Positions 56,970 to 64,000 of a stretch of 64,000 bases of DNA are shown here, piece by piece. The first letter of the stretch is position 1. The number at the start of each line of letters is the position of its first letter. The notes below the pieces were generated by a model that saw only the letters and a program-made list of their open reading frames with translations, had not been told where the DNA came from and did no database searches. The stretch is from Spinacia oleracea (taxonomy: Eukaryota; Streptophyta; Magnoliopsida; Caryophyllales; Amaranthaceae): contig NC_079487.1 in assembly GCF_020520425.1 (NCBI RefSeq), positions 7,177,501 through 7,241,500 of the forward strand. The letters run 5' to 3'. The position numbers and the translations under genes are program-made.

Positions 56970-57005
56970 TTCCGGCAATTACTAAATATAAATAGGAATT
57001 AATTA

Positions 57006-57599
57006 TGAAGATAATAAGTTAATTATTTTAGTAATCATATTTGCTTGCTAGAGAATAAATGTGATTAGTAGGACAATATTGATTGGATCTACAACTAAAA
57101 TATATTAATCCTATAAGGTCACACATATAAGCACTAATTGGAATGGGCCCAAAAGGCCTGATGGCAACTGGTCTATTAAGGGAAAGAATGTTGGGCTTTG
57201 GTTTTGTGTTAACCTAAAACTCTCACATTATAATAGTTATAATGTCAGGGATTTAGAAATTACGTTCATTCAATATCTGACAAAAAAAGGAAAACACAAA
57301 AACCCTAATTCCAATTCTCTAAACGCCGTACATCCCAAACAAAGCAAGAGACAGATTGTGATCGTTCTCTTCCGTACTAGCATACGTGGGATTCAATTGG
57401 TGCTTGTGGACTGAGTAGAGGAGCAACAAGTGGGGCTCTAAGATCTTCGAAGCTTGCATACGAACGGGAGAACACGCTTCAAAGGTGATTATTCTTTCGA
57501 CTTAATCTGATCTATACTATTGTTATGCATGAGATCCTGTGATAGATGTTAGGAAATTGTTTCCTGAAATTCCGCTTTATGCATCTATATGTTCCTTCA
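57006..57599 (+). repeat. 5' LTR of the second copia element (594 bp)
   Basis: Starts TGAAGATAATAAG and ends ATGTTCCTTCA, with inverted ends TGAAG/CTTCA. It shares the phrase TATTAATCC..AGGGTCACACA-like (here CTATAAGGTCACACATATA) with the other copia LTR. The start is chosen by the inverted ends and by resemblance to TGAAGGAAATAATG; the second LTR needed to confirm it lies outside the window. Confidence 0.75.
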
Positions 57600-57600
57600 G

Positions 57601-57612
57601 TGGTATCAGTTA
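57601..57612 (+). other. Primer-binding site, initiator tRNA-Met type
   Basis: TGGTATCAGTTA one base after the LTR. The first nine bases match the usual copia PBS TGGTATCAGAGC. Confidence 0.75.
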
Positions 57613-58694
57613 GCCCCTTGCATACGTTAATTATGATCATGATTAAAGTTTTATTTTTGATGCATATTCTTGATTATTTTGATTCAATTACGGCAGAATT
57701 TAATATATGGGATAACAAGAAAAAATTAAAATATTGATTTTAACAAACAGTCACGGCAATACCCTAGAGCTTCCCAATAAAATTTCGAATTATACTTATA
57801 TTTATGCAACTAATTATGATTAATTGTATAAATTTAAAATACATTAAAAATATTTGATTTTTTTTTGTGTGCAAACATAAATCCGAAAATTACCAAGGAA
57901 AATTCGAAATTTATACGTAAATAATCAGATTATTTAGCCTATTTAATTTCGATTTCGTACCTAATTATGCCCAACAACATTGATTAATTGTGCACAAAAT
58001 CGTTTTATGCCCAATTTCTTCTATGAACCCTAATTTTATGAAAATTACAAACCCCAAATTCAATCAAATTGTTTCCTTGAAATCTTACCAAATTCACGCA
58101 AATTGTTGCACGAATTGAGTGGGAGAAACGGGGATTGTGCAAGGCGGAGGTCGTGGGTTGTTAGGGACGACGGGTTGTCGAGGCAAGCAGAACCGCCCGC
58201 AAATCGTTGCGTGGTGGTGGCTGCTGGAGGTTGCGACACGAAAAAGGGTTGCTCCGGTGCTCGCGCAACTCTTGCGTGGAGCCTTCACGGGCTGCTTCAA
58301 TGGTTGCGACGACCAGCCTGGTGCTGTGTTGTTGCGGTTGCCAAACGTGGGTCTGCAAATTTCCTTTACTCTTCACCGACCCAAATAATGAATGTTGGGG
58401 ATTTGATTTCCAAAATTATTTTGGCGTTATGTGTGGATGTGGACCACAAACAAGCAATTAATGATACAGTGACTTTTATTCCATATAAATTTTGAATTGC
58501 ATCAAATTAATAAGAAAACTTCTTTAATTAGTTATTTAAGTTAGTTAAGTTAATTAATTAAAAACAAGATAATTATTAATATGATTATTAGTTAATTAAG
58601 GTCATTTACTTTAATTAAGTAAATGAATGAATGATAATATTTTGATATTATATGATATGCGTGTATGGAATATATGATATTTTGTTACAGGTAC
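57613..58694 (+). other. 5' leader of the second copia element
   Basis: AT-rich, with a GC-richer island at about 58100-58390 in the same relative position as the GC island of the first copia element. Frames of 70-130 codons across the island in both directions have no motif and are not annotated. Confidence 0.6.
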
Positions 58695-58947
58695 GTGACT
58701 AGTATGGCCCAAAATAGGATAGAAAATACGATCTGCGTATCGTTTTGTATTCTTGTAAATTTTAAATACGATCTGCGTATCGTTTGTATTATTGTAATTT
58801 AAGAGTTTAAATTAGATTATAAATTCACTATTGTAAGCACAATGGAGCAAGAAGGTCCAATCAAGATTCAAGGATGGAGATCCAAGAACTATGAACAGGA
58901 CTTTTGAAGATTTGATCTTAATTTTTTAGGGGCCATACTAGGATCAC
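58695..58947 (+). ncRNA. Predicted structured RNA domain in the copia leader (copy 2)
   Basis: GTGACTAGTATGGCCC (58695-58710) can pair with GGGCCATACTAGGATCAC (58930-58947): 16 pairs with a bulged GA. Two hairpins ACGAT-CTGCGT-ATCGT lie inside at 58728-58743 and 58768-58783. Compared with the copy at 38194, the loop is identical and two of the five stem pairs are exchanged (T-A for C-G, G-C for A-T). The inner stem seen in the other element is not evident here. Confidence 0.55.
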
Positions 58948-59523
58948 ATTTATTTTTATGCATTTTATATTGCCTTAAAATGCTTATTGAGTTTATGTAT
59001 GTGGTTATTTAAAGCAATGTGTTCACGTTTAATTAACCAACATAGTAAACTTAGGTCCCAAAATAATATTGAGTTTAAATGCTTTTCCATACAACACCTA
59101 TAAAGCCTTAGATCATGAGTAATAGGTTCTGCCAAAGCAGGGTGTTGCTTATAATTCCGGGGATAGTAGGGTAGGTTTTTGAAACTTACATGTTAATGTT
59201 TGGTTTAACTCAACAAAACTATCAAAAGACAAAGTTTTGGGTTTTGAAGCTAAGAGATAGGAAAATACAAAGAGTTGTTAACCTGTCTACCAAGAGTTAT
59301 AATTAGTTATAATTAGTAAAATGTTTACTTACCTCGAATACTATAAATTAAAGTAGCAGGGCCAAAGTCCGTTTGATTGTAGTGGGAGGGGATCTTGGTT
59401 AATTCTTTATTCAATGGGGACTTCTAATTTTGAATAAAGGGTGGTAGTGAATTGAATTTGTTTAATTGCTACTTTTGATAAACATTATATTGAATCTTGC
59501 TTTACTTTTTTATTGTAGTTATC

Positions 59524-62500
59524 ATGTCTGGTGCAAACAACTCTACTTTTAACTTGCGTCCTCTAATTGAAAAAGACAAACTGAATGCTACCAACTTCCT
59601 ACAATGGCAAATGGCTGTGAGAATTGTTCTCAGAGCGGAAGGAAAAGAAAGTGTTCTTGACAATCCTCTCCCTGAACCCTTGCCAGAAAATGCTACTGCA
59701 GCTCAAAAGCGAGCTAGACAAACTCTAGAGGATAACTCCTTGCAAGTAACATGCTTGATGCTTGCTTGCATGGAACCAGAGTATCAAAAACGTTTTGATG
59801 GTCTGGATGCCTACAGCATAATCCAGCAACTGAAAACTTTGTTTCAGAAAAATGCTAGATTGGAGAGATTTGAAGCAAACTGCAAACTTCTGGATTCCAA
59901 GTTGGAAGAGGGGAAGCCCGTTGGTCCGCATGTGTTCGATTTGATTGGACATTTTCAGACCATGGAGAAATTGGGTTTCCCTTATCCTAAGGACCTGGCA
60001 ACTGACATAGTCATCAGATCCTTGCCTGAAGATTTTCATAACTTTAAGTTGAACTTCTACATGCAAGGAGGGGAGGCTACCCTGCAAGAGTTGCATGGTT
60101 CACTAATTCAGGCTGAGAGAAACTTACCAAGTAAACCTAAACATAAGGATGTTCTAATGGTTAGTAAAGGTAAGCATTTCAAGAAGAAAGGGGCTCCCAT
60201 GAAGAAGAACAAGGGCAAGGTAGTTGCCAATGAGAACTCTTCAACCAAGCCAAAGGCCACTCCCAAGGCTAAGGTAGCTGCTCAACATGAGTGCTACCAC
60301 TGCCACAAGATTGGTCATTGGAAGAGGAACTGCCCCAAATATCTGGAGGATAAGAAGACTGGTGCTTTAACTTCAGGTATCTATGTCATAGAAGTTAATT
60401 TAACTACAACTGCTTCTTGGGTATTTGATACCGCTTGTGGATCTCACATTATTGGTAATGTGCAGGGACTAAAAAGAAGTAGGAGCTTGAGCAAAGGCGA
60501 AGTGGATCTCCGAGTAGGCAATGGAGCAAGAGTTGCTGCTTTAGCTGTAGGAGATTATAGTTTACGCTTGCCTTCTGGTTTAATATTAGAACTTTATAAT
60601 TGTTATTACGTTCCAGTTATTACCAAGAACATAATTTCTATTCCGATTTTGGATTCGGAAGGTTTTTCATTTCAAATTATGAATAATTGTTGTTCAGCAT
60701 ATTTGAATGGTATGTTCTATGTCTCTGCTAAATTATCAAATGGTTTGTATGTACTAGACTTACAAAACCATATCTATCACATAGAAAACAAGAAACACAA
60801 ACCAAATGATTTGAACCCTACTTACCTATGGCATTGTCGATTAGGCCACATAAGCTCAAAGCGCATAGAGAAACTTCATAAGGATGGAATTCTCAAATCA
60901 TTTGATTTTGAATCATTTGAAGTATGTGAGTTTTGCTTAATGGGGAAAATGACAAAGTCTCCTTTCACAGGCTCAAGTGAAAGGGCCAATGATCTTTTAG
61001 CCCTCATACATACTGATGTTTGCGGACCTATGAGTACTTTGGCTAGGGGAGGGTACGGGTATTTCATTACTTTTACTGATGATGTGAGCAGATTTGGATA
61101 TGTTTACCTCATGCGACATAAGTCGGAATCCTTTGAAAAGTTCAAGGAATTCCAAAATGAAGTACAAAACCAACTTGGAAAGAAAATTAAAGCATTGCGA
61201 TCCGATTGTGGTGGTGAATATTTATCTCAAGAGTTTGGTGATCATTTGAAAGATTGTGGAATACTTTCGCAATTGACTCCACCAGGGACACCACAGTTGA
61301 ATGGGGTTTCCGAAAGAAGGAATCGAACTTTATTAGATATGGTTCGGTCCATGATGAGTCTTGCTAACCTTCCTGCCTCATTTTGGGGATTTGCGCTTGA
61401 AACAGCGGCATTCACACTCAACAGAGCTCCGTCCAAAGCAGTAGAAAAGACGCCATATGAGATGTGGACTGGAAAAGTTCCAAAATTGTCTTTTCTAAGG
61501 ACATGGGGTTGTGAAGTTTATGTAAAACGTTTACTTTCTGATAAGCTTTCACCCAAGTCCGATAAGTGTCTTTTTGTGGGTTACCCAAAACAGACTAAGG
61601 GATACTACTTCTACAACCAAAGCGAAAACAAAGTGTTTGTTGCTCGCGATGGTGTCTTTCTGGAAAAGGAGTTTATTTCCAGAAAAACAAGTGGGAGTAA
61701 TGTATATCTCGAAGAAATTCGAGATGAGCAACAAATGGATGAGGTTCACACCTCGTCAGAGACGACCCAGCATGAAAATGCTTAGGAGGCGGTGCATTCC
61801 ATTCATGCGCCTTCTACCGTCCCACTTGGAGATAATCCATGCGAAGTCCCTCAACCTAATGAGGTGGAAACTTCTCCTGTTGTTCCCCAACGTAGGTCTA
61901 GTAGGACTGTCATTCCGTCAAAGAGATATATTGATTTCCTTTTGACTGAAAGTTCTGAAATAGAGATTTTAGAACATGAGGAACCTACTAGCTACACAAA
62001 TGCTTTGACGAGTCAAGACTCCGAGAAATGGCTTGAAGCCATGAGATCCGAAATGGATTCGATGTTTGAAAATCAAGTATGGGACTTGGTTGCTTTGCCT
62101 GATGGGGTTAAACCCATAGGTTGCAAATGGATTTTCAAACTGAAAAAGGACAAAGATGGAAACATTGATGTCTTTAAGGCAAGACTAGTGGCAAAAGGTT
62201 TTAGACAAATTCATGGTATTGACTATGATGAAACCTTCTCACCAGTAGCCATGCTGAAATCCATTAGGATAATTCTTGCGATTGCTGCCTTTCATGACTA
62301 TGAGATCTGGCAGATGGACGTCAAAACCGCTTTCTTGAATGGGTTCTTGAAAGAGGATGTGTACATGACACAACCACAAGGTTTTGAAGATCCAAACAGT
62401 CCAAGAAAAGTTTGCAAGCTTAAGAAGTCCATTTATGGGCTTAAGCAAGCATCCCGGAGTTGGAACCTCAGATTTGATGAGGCAGTCAAATCTTTTGGCT

Positions 62501-63561
62501 TCCTCAGAAATGAAGAGGAATCTTGTATATACAAGAAGTTGAGTGGGAGTAGTATTGCTTTCCTAGTATTGTATGTGGATGACATACTTCTCATAGGAAA
62601 CGACAAGACCATGCTTGATTCAGTCAAGGAATGGCTTAAAAGTTGTTTTTCCATGAAAGACCTAGGAGAAGCTGAATACATCTTGGGAATAAGGATCCAT
62701 AGAGATAGATCCAAAAGGCTGATTGGACTTAGCCAAGAGACTTATATTGATAAGGTTCTTGCAAGGTTCAAGCAGGAAAACTCCAAAAGAGGTTTCATTC
62801 CCATGCAACATGGCATTTCACTTGGCAAGACTCAGTGTCCTTCGACACCTGATGAGGTCAAGCGCATGAGTAATGTTCCTTATGCCTCTGCAGTAGGGTC
62901 CATTATGTATGCCATGGTATGCACTCGACCGGATGTTGCATATGCTTTGAGTATGTGCAGCAGATACCAGTCAAACCCAGGAGAGGCGCACTGGATGGCA
63001 GCAAAGAATATCCTTAAGTACTTAAGAAGGACTAAGGATGATTTCTTGGTCTATGGTGGAGATAATGAGTTGGTTGCCACTGGATACACCGATGCAAGCT
63101 TCCAAAGTGACAAAGATGATTTCCGATCACAATCTGGTTTCATATTTTGTCTCAATGGAGGGGCTGTGAGCTGGAAGAGTTCTAAGCAGAGTACCATCGC
63201 AGATTCTACAACAGAGGCTGAGTATATTGCAGCAAGTGATGCAGCAAAAGAAGCTGTTTGGATCAAAAAGTTCATTAGTGAACTTGGTGTAGTTCCTAGC
63301 ATTGAAAATGGCATTGAGTTGTATTGTGACAACAATGGTGCCATTTCCCAGTCCAAGGAACCCAGATCGCACCAAAAATCCAAACATGTGCTCAGGAGAT
63401 TCCATCTTATTCGAGAGATCGTTGAAAGAGGGGATGTGAAAGTAAGCAAGGTTCATACTGAGGATAACGTGGCTGATCCTCTGACTAAACCGCTTGCTCA
63501 ACCTAAGCATGAGAGTCATACTAGGTCTATGGGGCTTAGGCATATGGGAGAATGGCTTTAG
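59524..63561 (+). pseudogene. copia gag-pol polyprotein with one in-frame stop
   Basis: The start is taken at MSGANNSTFNL (59524); the frame is open from 59497. Gag has zinc knuckle CYHCHKIGHWKRNC. The protease site is WVFDTACGSHI, with DTA where the sister element has DTG. Integrase shows LWHCRLGHISSKRIEKL, CEFCLMGKM, HTDVCGPMS, ALRSDCGGEY (Arg of the sister replaced by Cys) and PQLNGVSERRN (Trp replaced by Leu). A TAG at 61783-61785 interrupts the frame after TTQHENA; the same frame reopens at once. RT has KWIFKLKKDKDGNIDVFKAR, FSPVAMLKSIR, MDVKTAFLNG and YVDDILLIGND. RNase H has TTEAEYIAASDAAKEAVWI and DNNGAISQSKEP. Ends at TAG 63559-63561. This stop is the only frame lesion I can see. Confidence 0.92.
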
Positions 63562-64000
63562 TTTGTTTACTTTATGTTTACAATTGTAAAGACATTTATT
63601 ATGCTTTGAATGTTTATCAATAAAAGTTCATTCTTATTTAATTGTTTGGTTTAGTATTAAATAAAATGTCCAAATAACTTGTGTTTTCAAATAGGATTAT
63701 CGAAAACGTTTTGATAATGGAACCCTTTAAAGTGAACTGAAATCACAACTTATTAAGTCCCTAGTCTGAATCACTAAATTGGACATAAGTGATTTATGAG
63801 AAGACTAGCATGTAATTAATTGATAGTGCAGTTCCATGGGCTATGGAGACATAGGGATGTCTAATTGATTATATGGATGTATACTTGATGCATTGTGACT
63901 TGACCTAACTAGATTCTAAAAGTAGAATCAAACTTCTATATTTAGTGGATTCCTTAGACATGAGTATGTCTTAATAACCACGAGACAATTAGTTTAACTT
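63562..64000 (+). other. 3' non-coding region of the second copia element
   Basis: No ORF. No copy of the LTR start TGAAGATAATAAG is present, so the 3' LTR lies beyond the window. Confidence 0.7.

Larger units (their letters stand above)
57006..64000 (+). mobile_element. Ty1/copia retrotransposon, 3' end beyond the window
   Basis: 5' LTR 57006-57599, PBS at 57601, leader with a structured domain, gag-pol 59524-63561 and at least 440 bp of 3' non-coding DNA. The 3' LTR is not reached. It is related to the copia element at 34809-45307 in protein and leader sequence, but its LTR is much shorter and different, so it is a sister family. Confidence 0.9.

Overview
This is nuclear DNA from a flowering plant, probably a eudicot. 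The evidence is Stowaway, Mutator-like, CACTA and Helitron termini, plant Ty1/copia and Ty3/gypsy (Athila and Tat/Ogre type) retrotransposons, L1-type LINE pieces and a UGT75-like glycosyltransferase. The repeat style recalls Caryophyllales such as spinach, beet or quinoa, but that is an impression, not a measurement. There is no operon-like organisation. Nearly everything is transposon, nested several layers deep, and no host gene in the window looks complete.

Left part (1-13376): three Stowaway-type elements, one of them unusually large (1.9 kb) with an internal degenerate tandem array. A minus-strand LINE follows (5528-5943 plus 11758-13260), split by a gypsy-type solo LTR (5944-11757, TSD GAGCC). 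That LTR was itself hit by a Mutator-like element with 9-bp TSDs (6289-7793), a hairpin-rich Mutator-like MITE (8790-9240) and a copia solo LTR (10004-11362, TSD GTTGT).

Middle part (13377-48382): a CACTA terminus next to unassigned sequence, then one old minus-strand Athila-type element. Read right to left it has: 5' LTR 47156-48382, tRNA-Asp-type PBS, gag, protease-RT-RNase H, integrase, and an Athila-specific third ORF near 17.4-18.6 kb. Two later insertions split it: a full-length copia element (34809-45307, TSD AGGGA, two 1382-bp LTRs) and an 11-kb non-autonomous Tat/Ogre-type element (about 21104-32179). The latter has 1.46-kb LTRs, a tRNA-Arg-type PBS, no pol, and a captured fragment of an ECT/YTH (m6A reader) gene.

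Right part (48383-64000): the C-terminal piece of a protein with a CCHC knuckle and a restriction-like endonuclease motif, ending in a (TAA)n tail; a TBL/PC-esterase gene remnant; a truncated copia LTR; a stretch with exon-like pieces and E2F-type sites; clustered Helitron 3' termini; a Mutator-like MITE; an N-terminally incomplete UGT75-type glycosyltransferase; and a second copia element (57006 to beyond the window) with one in-frame stop.

The observation I consider most likely to be undescribed is a structured RNA domain in the 5' leaders of the two diverged copia elements (38194-38434 and 58695-58947). A 16-bp closing stem surrounds two copies of a small hairpin. The hairpin stems carry compensatory substitutions between the elements while the hexanucleotide loop CTGCGT is invariant.
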